Origin: Xiphydria camelus
Taxonomy: Eukaryota; Arthropoda; Insecta; Hymenoptera; Xiphydriidae
Reading direction: 5' to 3'
DNA length: 64,000 nt
Assembly: GCA_963678675.1 (NCBI GenBank)
Contig: OY783193.1
Span: forward strand, 6,331,501-6,395,500
Each line of letters begins with the position of its first letter. Position 1 is the first letter of the stretch. Positions 12,382 through 22,406 of this stretch are shown here, one piece after another. The translations under genes were made by a program, and so were the position numbers. The notes beneath the pieces were generated by a model, which saw only the letters and a list, made by a program, of their open reading frames with translations, was not told the DNA's origin and made no database searches.

Positions 12382-12619
12382 CACGGAAAAAAAAATAAAT
12401 TATAGCATCTATAAAGTTTGTGAAAAGTTTCGGGACAAGACGAATTTATTATTACGATAACTACAGTTTTAGTACAAATTGCAGCAACACTTGCAACTTC
12501 TACAAGTTTTACTATAATTTTCATTACAATTGTACTGTAGTTATCGTAATAATAAATTGGCCTTGTCCCGAAATTTACCACAAACTTTGTAAAAATGCTA
12601 CAATTTATTTTTTCCCGTG
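12382..12619. mobile_element. MITE family D copy 1
   Basis: A near-palindromic element starting CACGGAAAAAAAAATAAATT and ending with the reverse of CACGGGAAAAAATAAATT. The arms contain CGGGACAAGACGAATTTATT, ATTACGATAACTACAG and the opposite CTGTAGTTATCGTAATAATA. Related copies are at 12685-12900 and 31698-31923. Non-coding; the open frames seen here are palindrome translations. Confidence 0.8.
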
Positions 12620-12684
12620 TGACAAAAGTTCCAATTACGTCGAATAATAAATCGCGTACAAAGGTGCCACGCATACAAATTATC

Positions 12685-12900
12685 TACACGGAAAACAAAA
12701 ATTTGTGGTAAATTTCGGGACAAGGCCAATTTACTGTTACGATAACTACAATTTTAGTAAAAATTACAGTCAAACTTGTAGAAGCTGCAAGCGTTGCTGT
12801 AATTTTTACTAAAATTGTAGTTATCGTAACAATAAATTGGTCTTGTCACGAAATTTACCAATAACCTTCTAAAAATGCTACGATTTATTCTTTTCCGTAT
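12685..12900. mobile_element. MITE family D copy 2 (tandem neighbour)
   Basis: Starts CACGGAAAACAAAAATTTG and ends TACGATTTATTCTTTTCCG. The inner arms ACGATAACTACAATTTTAG and CTAAAATTGTAGTTATCGT are near-perfect inverses. It lies only about 65 bp from copy 1, so the two copies form a close direct pair. Confidence 0.8.
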
Positions 12901-13951
12901 AAAGAATCTCATCGTCCGACCAGTTCGCCCTTCCTACAAACGTACAGAGAGGCGCGCGTAGTCAAATTCCCGCGTCAGGAGGAACGAAAGAAAAAAAAAA
13001 CGAAAATCCACGCTCGCTCGCCCACTGACTCACAGGGTTAAGAGATTCAACGCATCGGACCTCGCCGGGCTTCGGCGCCCGCTTTGCAATTCAATTCGAA
13101 TCGTCTCACCGGGTACGTTCTTTTTTAGTCGCGGCGGATACTCTCCTCCGATGGATATGGCGCGACACGGCGCGGTGGACGAGGGGAGGAAGAAGAAGAC
13201 GAAGACGAAGAAGAGATAGATACGAGGAAGGAAGAGATGTTGTCGCAGTCAGAACCTCGAAATTTGTCCGCGTCCGTCGTTATTTGTAATTTTAAATTCC
13301 ACGCTGGGCTACTTGGTCGCCGATCGCGAGAGCTTATCGCGCCACGGAAAAAGACACGCGCGCACGTTTTACGTGCACGCATGTGTGTAAACACACGCAC
13401 ACACATACGAAAGAGGCGCGTCGATAGGCACCGATACGTGAACTCCTCGAAGGCCGTCGCTCTTGGAAATGACGGAGAGCGACGAGAAAAGAGAGAGAGA
13501 GAGAGAGAGAGGAAGAGACCTTATCGGAATCTTAACAAAACGTACTCGTCTTATCGAAGTGGCCGATCGTTTCCGGGAAAAGGCTGGTCTATCGTGTATT
13601 ACGATTATTTCTTTATCTTTGTAGAAAGGCTGTTGTTGTTATTGGTGTCGCTGTTATTATATTAAAAGGGAAGCAAGAAATCCTGCTCTCTTTATTCGTT
13701 TTCCTTCTCCCGTTCTTTTTACTCGGAATAAAGGGGATTAAAAAGAACAGTGCTTCAACCCTTATCCACGTCGCGGCGGCAGAACCGAGTCGTCAACCGA
13801 TGACTGTGCATCGCGCGAAAGTCATCGCGGCGGCATCGGGGAACAATGGCCGAATGCTCGGTGTGTCATGTCAGACGCGATTATTAATGAACCAAAAAAG
13901 TCTGCGAAAAAAAAGTATCCTTCGCCCGATAACTGAATATTGCAGTAAGAA
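12901..13951. other. No supported gene; GA-rich low complexity
   Basis: Contains GAAGAAGAAGACGAAGA low-complexity sequence at about 13186-13216 and a pure GA run at about 13490-13511. The 142-codon open frame at 13237-13665 spans the GA run and has no domain. Confidence 0.5.
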
Positions 13952-14207
13952 CACCGAGAAAACAATTTATTTACAGTTGATAAATGTTTGTTTAAATATG
14001 GCGAAATAAACATTTTGTCGGGTCAAGTAAATGTTTGTTAACTACTACGATATTTATTTAGCACAACTGAATTCTTCGAGGCAACTATTTGAATGAAATA
14101 AACATTTTTTAATAATAAAAATATATTTTTTTTTGTCCTAACGAAATATTCATTTCGTGGTATTTGAAATTACATTTATGAACTATTAATAAACTATTTT
14201 CTCGATG
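13952..14207. mobile_element. MITE family C copy 1
   Basis: Left end CACCGAGAAAACAATTTATT. Right end, reverse-complemented, CATCGAGAAAATAGTTTATT. The arms contain GATAAATGTTTGTTTAAATA and TATTTGAAATTACATTTATG. Other copies are at 50122, 59517 and 62097. It is non-coding, and AAATAAACATTT blocks recur inside it. Confidence 0.75.
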
Positions 14208-14370
14208 TAGACATTCCCTAGCTGACGTAATAATACACATATCGTCGTTATATTATGGCAATATCATAGCTGTACGTAAATGGCAACATTGTTATTTAAA
14301 TTCTAATATTAATGCAATAAATTTGTATCGTCAAAGAGATTCACGGTAATTTCCTTTCCTCTGCTGTATA

Positions 14371-14513
14371 CACAGTAAAAAAGCGGTGTTAATTTGTTAA
14401 TACCATTTCACCGGTGTGGACTTATATGTACCACATTTGTGGTGTTATTCAGTCCTATGCCATTGTTATCTAACGCCAAAGTGGTTTATATAGGTCCAGA
14501 ATTTTTTACAGTG
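14371..14513. mobile_element. Small MITE, CACAGTAAAAAA ends, TA duplication
   Basis: A 143-bp element with left end CACAGTAAAAAAGCGG and right end ATTTTTTACAGTG, flanked by TA at 14369-14370 and 14514-14515. The centre has GGTGT and ACACC-type inverse blocks. It looks like a compact Tc1/mariner-type non-autonomous element; no second copy was noticed in this window. Confidence 0.7.
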
Positions 14514-15111
14514 TATAATTAATTTTTTTATTCTAATTTCTCTCTTCCCCGCTCTTTCCCTGATTAGCGTCGAGGAGGAATAAATCGAGATCCCCCAAGT
14601 CAGAAGCGCCAAGTCTTTCGACAAGAGAAACAAGACGAATTGTATTCTTTCCGCGGAATCATCGCTGTGAGGGAAGGGGGCGTGGTGTGATGCGGTGCGG
14701 CTGTTACCGCTTCACGGACTCGCGCGACCGATGACGAAAATGATAATGATAACAATGGCGATACCGCGAAACGACTACCGTCGTCGAGAGTTCCGGGTAA
14801 TGTGCGAATTTCTCAAGATGGTGGAAAATTTGCCCGACGAGTCGAACGGATGCCAGGGGAAGTATGTACGAGTATCTGGCGACTGCGCTGCTCGCGCGTC
14901 ACGTATAGGTACCTACACGCTCGCCGTTCGGATGACGATTTCTCGTTCCGATTTCTCTGTACCTATATATCTCTCTTCGAAACCCCTCCCTCCCGCCTTG
15001 CTTTACCGCCCCTTACATGTATAATTCCACTCTTCCTCCGCGACCCTCTTCCACCCCCACACTTTCAAATCATTCCCCAGCTTCGTATACGCATTTCTTC
15101 CTGAAAATTTG
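14514..15111. other. No supported feature
   Basis: Two overlapping open frames of about 100 codons at 14695-15104 lack any recognisable domain. I see nothing else. Confidence 0.5.
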
Positions 15112-15520
15112 CACTAAGAGAAATAATTGCTAGTGTCAAAACAATATGTCTTAAATCAAGAACATACACCGAGAAGACAGTTCACAGAGAAAAAGAATTA
15201 GTTGGATCTACTTAAAAATTACTTCCGGGGTTGCACACAAGTAATGTCTAATTTATTTTCTATATTAATTATTAATAATCTGTTTCCTCGGTGTATGATC
15301 TTACAAATTTTTAAGAATACAGATTCTTGGTTGAAGAATACATATTCTTGATTCAAGAGTACCTTTATCAGAACAAGAAGTTCCTTCTGCGCGAAAAAAA
15401 AACAATTACTCGAGCCTATCAAATATTTTCCCGCACGAAGAAAATCACGGTTTGATCCTGGAATTATATCATGTTTTTGATCGAGGAAAACATTTGTTTG
15501 GCATCAGCAATTATTTCTCT
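15112..15520 (+). mobile_element. MITE family B copy 3, interrupted by a 127-bp element
   Basis: Starts CACTAAGAGAAATAATTGC and ends GCAATTATTTCTCT. The left piece stops at CAAGAACATA and the right piece resumes TGATCTTACAAATTTTTAAG. Joining them with a single TA recreates the AACATATGATCTTA order of intact B copies. The remaining blocks (GAAGAATACATATTCTTGAT, TTACTCGAGCCTATCAAA) match the family well. Confidence 0.9.
15167..15293. mobile_element. 127-bp MITE nested in family B, TA duplication
   Basis: Left end CACCGAGAAGACAG and right end CTGTTTCCTCGGTG are inverses at the tips. TA at 15165-15166 and 15294-15295 is the target duplication. Its tips resemble family C but the interior differs (TTACTTCCGGGGTTGCACAC), so it may be a separate subfamily. 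Confidence 0.85.
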
Positions 15521-18500
15521 GAATGCGATTAGACGAGATCGCGCGCCGCGCGTCTCCGAGGTTATCTCAGCCGGAAGTTATATCAGCAGTATTTTTTCAT
15601 TCCTCTCCCGCGATCTTGCCTCCGTAGCAATACACGTATCCGTAAGAGCGATTCCCATCGGATGCGAATCGGTAGGTTGCCAAACGATCCTAGCTCGAAA
15701 AGATCGCGACACGATTCGAAAGCTGCACGACAAAAACGACGATCGATACGAATCGACGGACGACGAGAGGGGGAAGGGATAAAAGGCGAGCCGACAAAAT
15801 TCTCGAGAGGGGAAATTCAATTTAGAGAGAAAATAATCCACCGCAGAGATCCGTAGGATCGTTCCGCGGCGAAATATCAATCTTACTTGCGGAGAAGCAT
15901 TGCGCCAACAACCCAACGCTGACTATTTTTACGCGACGAGAGGGGAAAGGAGGTGGGCGCGGGAGGCCGGGGGGGGATACCCGTCCGTGTCGTACGAGAA
16001 GGTGTACCGGAAAGAGACGGAGCGACGGAAGGGAGGTGGCGAGGAAGGGAGACGCGAGACGAGGCCCCGTTCACCGCTCTTCTTACTCTGTGTCTGGTTA
16101 AACCTCTACGTCGCGCGCGTGTTGTGCGTCGCGTATTTTTGAGGCTATCGGTTGACGCTCGCGCACTAATAGGCACGGCCCTGTGTGCGTGCGTGTATCG
16201 GGACACGCGCGCCTCGCGTGTGCTCGCCGCGCTGTCCTTCGGGCCCCTTCCCTCTCGCCGGTATCACTGTGTGTTTGCCAAGCGGAGCGTAATGTCGGGA
16301 AGGATATTTCTTTTTTCCACCGATTTCTCGCTCGATTGCGAGATATATTTCTCGATATCGCGCGGAAGGAGGGGGGCCTCGCGCTGCCGACGAACGCGGA
16401 GTAATCGCCGCCGCGCGAGACGCGTCGGAGTTTCAGCGTTTTCCCAATTGGGAAATCCCGGCGGCGGCGTCCGTAATCGCGATCACGCCGAGCGTCCGTG
16501 CGCGCAGGCCCCGAGATGTAGACATGTAAGTGGATAGGGTAATTTGAGGTCAGACGCGCGAGCCGGGGAGCCCGGGCGCTGTAGCTCGCGATTGGTCCGG
16601 GGGGGGGGGGGGGGGGTCGGAGAGAAAAATGTCTCCTACGAAAGTTGCGCGGTGTTGGCGTCTTCGCAACTTTTGTTCAGGACGTTTTTCTCCGCGATGC
16701 GCCGGTCGCGAGATAGAGGGACGTTTAGCGTTGTCGACTCCTGAAAATCCAACAGTTTTCGAGGGAAACGAGGGACGTTGATTTTACTTGATCGGAATTG
16801 ACAGGATATCTCCCTTGAAGGGTGTTAAAAGTTTTTATACTCCTGTAGGAATTGAAAACTGTATCTACCAACAAATATGCAGGCCTTTTTATGCAAGTTT
16901 CCACCGACAAAATATAACGCTACCGCAATTGTAACGCACGCGTTCGTAAAGCAAACGAAGATAACTCAACCCGAAGATGCCGTGGAAGTATACACCCGGG
17001 TTTCCAATGTCCCGGACTCTCGAAGTCACCTCGGACGCGATACCCAGAAAATTACGCGGAACGAATTGCTCGACAGTCGAGGGGGGCACCCGTTAGAGCC
17101 GATGTCGAAAGTGAATTTCAATTTTCAAGGCGTTCCAGGAACAGGCCGGTGCCGCGGAAATGTCGTAAGCGAGCGAGTAGACGGTGATTTTCTCATCACG
17201 TTCTTCGACAGCCGCGATTCCTGGTGAACGGCTTCGGATAGGCGTATCGATTCCCGAATAACTGCCGGTTAACGACTCACGGCGAGGGCGCACAGTCTGG
17301 TTCGTTGCAGGGCTCGTCGAAAGTCTGTCACGTCTGTCCGTACTTCTATTCGTAGAAATAAAAATAGACGCGACGATAAAATCAACGTAGCTTGCGTCCG
17401 GATAAGTTTAATTAACTCTCGCCAGCTTCACGGCTAATCAAGGTCCCGTACGAGGTTGCATATCGTCGTACGACGTTACGAGCTGTACGTACAATGCGAT
17501 ACGAACGTCGTTGACGTCGGGAGCGCGTCCACACACTCGTTATTATTATCATCTCGCGACTCGAGGCTCGCACGGTTGCGCAACGTCTCTTTTATTAGTC
17601 GATGCTTGGCCAGTGGTGCTCGGGGCGGTCGTCGGTGGGGGTAGGGGGCTCGAATTCGTTACGAGAGTATTTGGGGTGGCCGGCCCAGTATATTTAGTTC
17701 CTGAGACGCCTAATTAAGATAGCCAGAGGTCGGCGCCTGACTTTTCCGACGATCGCCGCCCCGGTTGATTAATTTACTCCACTCTCCCTTTCTTCCCTCG
17801 CGTTTCCTCTTCGGTCGATATTTTTAGACTTCTCGCAGCTGTACAGCGTCGCGGTTCGTCGTCGCGGTATTTTTTCCCCCGAGTGTTCGCAAGAAACGTT
17901 TACTTCTTGAACTCGAAACTTCGCAACGCAGTTACGCATTGCAATTAGCGGAGACAGTCCATCGATCACTTCGCGTGTCGCGATGATTAACGGGGAAAAC
18001 GTACCTGTAGATGGTAATTGTCGTCGGCAGATAAACGCGGATATAATCGTCTCGGTGTGGACGGGCAAAAGCGAAGACGCGTCCGAGAAGTCTCGGGTAA
18101 TCCCACCCCAAAGAGGTATCTTTTTCCGTCGTGGCATCCCTGCCCAATTACGCAACGCCCTGTACACTGTGGCGCGCTTCTCTGCGGGAGAAGCGATACC
18201 ACGCTACGTTTCTCGCGCGCTCTAACGACGTAACATCCCGCCCCAAAGAAGCCGCCCGAGAAGGACGCTCGAAGCTCAGCCAAGGACCTTCCTCCCTTTC
18301 GTTTTCTACAAATAAACACGCCTCGCCCCCTCACACTTTCTCGTTCGATATTCCCAGCGGTGCGGGGTGAAAGTCAGGCACGTGTGTACAGGCGTTAATC
18401 CTCCCCCCCCCCCATTTGCCCCGCAACACGTGCGCGCCTACCCGCCACCCCACTGACTCGCAGGGGAGCAACGATTTTCCTCATTTCTTTGCACGGAGCC

Positions 18501-19303
18501 TTCCTCCCCCGATCCCTTGGAAGGAATCGAGAGTGCACGCCTCGATTCGCATCCTCCGAGACCCGGGTCAACGTTTCCTCCGATGCAGCAACCCCGTCCC
18601 ACTTCCCCCACGGTCCCACGCCGTGAATCGTCATTCACGGCGCGTTCCCGTCGTCGTTTGATTCGCTCTTTGCGCGACCTACCGTAACGGAAGCTCGCGA
18701 GGCGAGATTCTTTTTAGAGGAGCACACCGGCGGCCGCGTTCGACCTTGATATCTCTTTTTCTTCTCCCCCCTCTTTCACCGTATCCCCCGCAGAGCCGAT
18801 ATCGCAGAGAGCCGGCGGTTGCACGTGCTTCGTATTGATTGTCAGTCCACGTGGTGCGCGCGTATATACAGTAGGATATACCCCGACGTGGGTTCTCACT
18901 TTGTCGGGGAAATTCTTTCCCTCTATCTCCCTTTAACGGCCTCTCTCTCTCTCTGCTTCCGAGGGAATCGCAGCCCGACAGCACGGCGCGTGCAACGGAC
19001 GTCGCGTAGCGGTTGCGGGCGACAAGAAGCCGTGCGGCGCGTAGAAGAGCGGACGTTGGAGCCAATTGGTAAGTGGCTGACTTTGGCTCGATCCGGTCGG
19101 CTTATATACCCGCGAGACCGCGTCACGCGCCCGACCCCCGCTTACCCCTTCCACGGCGACATCCGAGCCCGGAGTGCCAGCGCACACAAGCGCGGCGGCG
19201 GCGCGGGCGCTCGCACATGCGCGCCACTTTTTACGCGACGAGGAACGACGATGAGCCGCGCATGGAAGGCGCGCGCGCGTGCATCGTGGTGTGCTTTCTG
19301 TAC

Positions 19304-19342
<39 letters not shown>

Positions 19343-19701
19343 CGAGAGATACGGAACACGGACGCGGCATACGAGCGCGCGTTCCGCGCCACCGGCGCAA
19401 AATATTCCACGGCGCACGGACGACGACGCGCGCGACGATACATATACTAATAATAAGACGACTGCGCGCGGTTGCCGCTGTCCACCGGGTGTCCCGGATT
19501 TCTCGAGCGCCGCGGAACGGGAACGCCGTTAAAGGCGATGCGACGATTGGCCCCGAGCGAGCGACGGTGAAATCGTCGCGGTGCGCGGCTCCGATCGGTA
19601 AATTTAGAGGCTGTTTTCCTTCGGTAACGATCGCGCCCGAAGGTCACCGAAAATGAGCGACCACGAAGCGGCGTTGACGATTACCGCGGACGCTTTACTT
19701 T
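15521..19701. other. Long CpG-rich stretch without a supported gene
   Basis: Many overlapping open frames on both strands (for example 15953-16537, 18679-19065, 18819-19532, 18933-19400) reflect high CpG content and are arginine-rich without domains. A GA run lies at about 19309-19338 and poly-C at about 18409-18417. A donor-like GGTAAGTGG at 19069-19077 follows CpG-rich sequence and could end a non-coding first exon, but nothing else supports that. One foldback repeat lies at 16581-16716. Confidence 0.45.
16581..16716. repeat. Foldback repeat N, copy 1
   Basis: The outer arms are CTCGCGATTGGTCCGG and, inverted, CTATCTCGCGACCGGCGC. The inner arms are GAGAAAAATGTCTCC and, inverted, GAGAAAAACGTCC, followed by GAAAGTTGC and GCAACTTT. 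A poly-G tract of about 18 bp (16599-16616) sits between outer and inner arm on the left. A similar structure lies at 25472-25591. Confidence 0.5.
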
Positions 19702-20767
19702 TAGACTAAGAGCTAGTGACATTTTTCAGTGATTATTTAGTTAAGGCCTATTTTTTGAGAGAATGTTGTGGGGGGCATGTCTAAGTGCCATCCGTGAGGA
19801 TTAACCTTGATAGCGGTATGGGAGGCTGGCGGAACGCCCCTAACTTGTAAAAAATAGTGCACAAAATTATTATTTAGTTAAGACTGAAATTTTGTTTACT
19901 ATTCATCTGGTAGTCCACAATTATGAATATAAATTGGCGGATCGATTGGCCGGCATTAAAAAGGTGGCGGATCAACCTAAATATGTCGTGTGAACAATAA
20001 AATTTTTATTATTTAGTTAAGGCTCAATTTTTAATATGTTATTGAGGCAACTGTTTCAAGTGGAAATTTAAATTGGCGGAACAAAATATTGGCATTAACT
20101 ACCTGGCGGAACGGTTTAAACATCCATTGTGCGCGCCTAGATTTCGTGTTGTTTGCCGCAGAATTTTTTGTATTAGGAATGCTTCTAATATAGATAATGA
20201 TTTTGTTTATTTTCTGGAATCTTTTTAGTAATAATAGTAATTTAGTTTTTCCCTGGAGTTAATATTTTAGCGCTCATTCAATATTGATGAGCTTCAATAT
20301 ATCAATCAAACATCAGTCTTATGTTAGGACACTCAACATTTTATTTGTGATGTCGGAAGTTTTAACAATTTTTAAAACGGATGAATGATATAATTTTTTT
20401 TTAGAATACCCTTTTGGCATTTGACCGACGATATAGTGCTTTATACAAATATAACGAGGTGCGTGAAGTGGAAGAATATTTTTAACAGAAATTTTTTTAA
20501 AGCGAACTAATTTCTTAGAGTAGTTATCGACTTACAAATATATGGTAGGTACTTCGTATAAAGACAATTTTAATACCGTCAGTTGTTCGATCATCTAATC
20601 ATCTTCTGTGTCCGGCCATTCAGAATCGTCACCTTCGTCAACAGAATCCAGATCACTAGATGCTCGGGAGCCTACGTCTATAAATTTAAACAAATTGATT
20701 AGAAAAATGTAATATTTTTTGTTTATATTTACTGTTAAATCTGCATACCTGATTCAATGTCACTGTT
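19702..20767 (+). repeat. Left inverted arm of the foldback transposon
   Basis: Contains ATTATTTAGTTAAG at 19732-19745, 19869-19882 and 20008-20021. Contains TGGCGGA at 19827-19833, 19935-19941, 19965-19971, 20074-20080 and 20104-20110. Read on the minus strand, its inner end carries an inverted copy of the intron and last exon of the transposon gene, so the gene's tail exists twice in opposite orientations. Confidence 0.9.
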
Positions 20768-20806
20768 CACATTCTCAAGAGCTCAACCTTCTCAACATTC
20801 TCAAGA

Positions 20807-21513
20807 GCTCTGCCTGGCTTCCACGCCCTTACAGGGTGTGATTACATCTCTTCCCGTAAAGGAAAAAATAAATCATATCAGTTATTGAAGGCGTTCTATA
20901 ATTATCAAGAGGCATTTGAAGACCTAGGCAAAGATGATGTTGACACTTCAGCAGTGTTTCCTGTTTTGCAAGAATTTATCTGCCGGATGTATGGTGTCAA
21001 AAACGCAGACACCGTTAATGAAGCTCGTTTGGTACTCTTTAACGAAGCTTATAAAGTTGCAGACACTACGTACATATTTGCAAAAAACATCCGCAATTCC
21101 GACGCATCAAACTTGCCACCATGCTCAACTGAAGTGCAACAGCAACTATTGCGGAGCTCGTACATTGCCAGTATTTGGCTAAATGCAAATTTGCAACAAT
21201 CAACGGACAAATCTCCAGAAAACCATGGCTGGTGCATCAACGACGGCAAGTATGAATTCGTCTGGTTTCAAGGAGATCAATTGCCTGAATTTCTTGGAGA
21301 TGTACTTGTTGAAGATTCCAATAAAAGCAACAATGATTGCAACAGTGACATTGAATCAGGTATGCAGATTTAACAGTAAATATAAACAAAAAATATTACA
21401 TTTTTCTAATCAATTTATTTAAATTTATAGACGTAGGCTCCCGAGCATCTAGTGATCTGGATTCTGTTGACGAAGGTGACGATTCTGACTGGCCGGACAC
21501 AGAAGATGATTAG
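20807..21513 (+). pseudogene. 5'-truncated transposon gene, LPGFHALTGCDY family, two exons
   Basis: The frame is open from the fold junction and becomes recognisable at about 20807 (ALPGFHALTGCDY, then SSRKGKNKSYQLLKAF). I recall this motif pair from a repetitive family of uncharacterised arthropod and cnidarian proteins. Further landmarks are NLPPCSTEVQQQLLRSSYIA, then NHGWCINDGKYEFVWFQG, then DQLPEF. Exon 1 ends at 21359. A 71-bp GT..AG intron spans 21360-21430. Exon 2 (21431-21513) continues in phase 1 and in frame to a stop, encoding an acidic tail with DDSDWPDTEDD. The commonly translated start at 20885 is a TTG codon and is not a real start. The N-terminal part of the protein is absent, replaced by the inverted left arm. 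GCDY followed by GKGK-like residues recalls the FEN1/XPG nuclease helix-three-turn-helix region, which is inference. Not functional as it stands. Confidence 0.75.
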
Positions 21514-22406
21514 ATGATCGAACAACTGACGGTATTAAAATTGTCTTTATACGAAGTACCTACCATATATTTGTAAGTCGATAACTACTCTAAGAAATTA
21601 GTTCGCTTTAAAAAAATTTCTGTTAAAAATATTCTTCCACTTCACGCACCTCGTTATATTTGTATAAAGCACTATATCGTCGGTCAAATGCCAAAAGGGT
21701 ATTCTAAAAAAAAATTATATCATTCATCCGTTTTAAAAATTGTTAAAACTTCCGACATCACAAATAAAATGTTGAGTGTCCTAACATAAGACTGATGTTT
21801 GATTGATATATTGAAGCTCATCAATATTGAATGAGCGCTAAAATATTAACTCCAGGGAAAAACTAAATTACTATTATTACTAAAAAGATTCCAGAAAATA
21901 AACAAAATCATTATCTATATTAGAAGCATTCCTAATACAAAAAATTCTGCGGCAAACAACACGAAATCGAGGCGCGCACAATGGATGTTTAAACCGTTCC
22001 GCCAGGTAGTTAATGCCAATATTTTGTTCCGCCAATTTAAATTTCCACTTGAAACAGTTGCCTCAATAACATATTAAAAATTGAGCCTTAACTAAATAAT
22101 AAAAATTTTATTGTTCACACGACATATTTAGGATGATCCGCCACCTTTTTAATGCCGGCCAATCGATCCGCCAATTTATATTCATAATTGTGGACTACCA
22201 GATGTATAGTAAACAAAATTTCAGCCTTAACTAAATAATAATTTTGTGCACTATTTTTTACAAGTTGGGGGCGTTCCGCCAGCCTCCCATACCGCTATCA
22301 AGGTTAATCCTCACGGATGGCACTTAGACATGCCCCCCACAACATTCTCTCAAAAAATAGGCCTTAACTAAATAATCACTGAAAAATGTCACTAGCTCTT
22401 AGTCTA
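21341..22406 (-). repeat. Right inverted arm of the foldback transposon
   Basis: Inverse of 19702-20767. On the plus strand it contains the last codons of exon 1, the 71-bp intron, exon 2 with the stop at 21511-21513, then about 890 bp of untranslated and subterminal-repeat sequence to the tip GTCACTAGCTCTTAGTC. The arms differ at only a few positions that I could spot, for example GGATCAACC versus the inverse of GGATGATCC near 22130. Confidence 0.9.

Larger units (their letters stand above)
19702..22406 (+). mobile_element. 2.7-kb foldback transposon with 1,066-bp inverted arms
   Basis: The left arm (19702-20767) and right arm (21341-22406) are near-identical inverse copies. The tip reads TAGACTAAGAGCTAGTGAC and the inner border reads GATTCAATGTCACTGTT. 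The centre (20768-21340) is 573 bp. TA at both outer borders may be the target duplication. The arms carry subterminal repeats: ATTATTTAGTTAAG three times and TGGCGGA five times per arm. The centre and right arm carry the 3' part of a transposon gene, described separately. The near-perfect arm identity implies recent formation or gene conversion. The superfamily is not identified. A complete element would be expected to encode the missing N-terminal part. Confidence 0.9.

Noticed and set aside
12420..12674. Open frames on both strands containing YYYDNYS-type words
   Set aside because: They are translations of the arms of a palindromic MITE.
19060..19080. Possible 5' splice donor of a non-coding first exon
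   Set aside because: GGTAAGTGG fits the consensus, but there is no promoter motif, acceptor or coding partner to support a gene.
18819..19532. 237-codon open frame
   Set aside because: Spans a GA microsatellite (translated as alternating ER residues), overlaps several other frames on both strands, and shows no domain.
20885..21373. Reading the transposon gene as starting at 20885
   Set aside because: The start codon there is TTG and the frame is open and conserved upstream (LPGFHALTGCDY), so the start is artificial and the protein is truncated.
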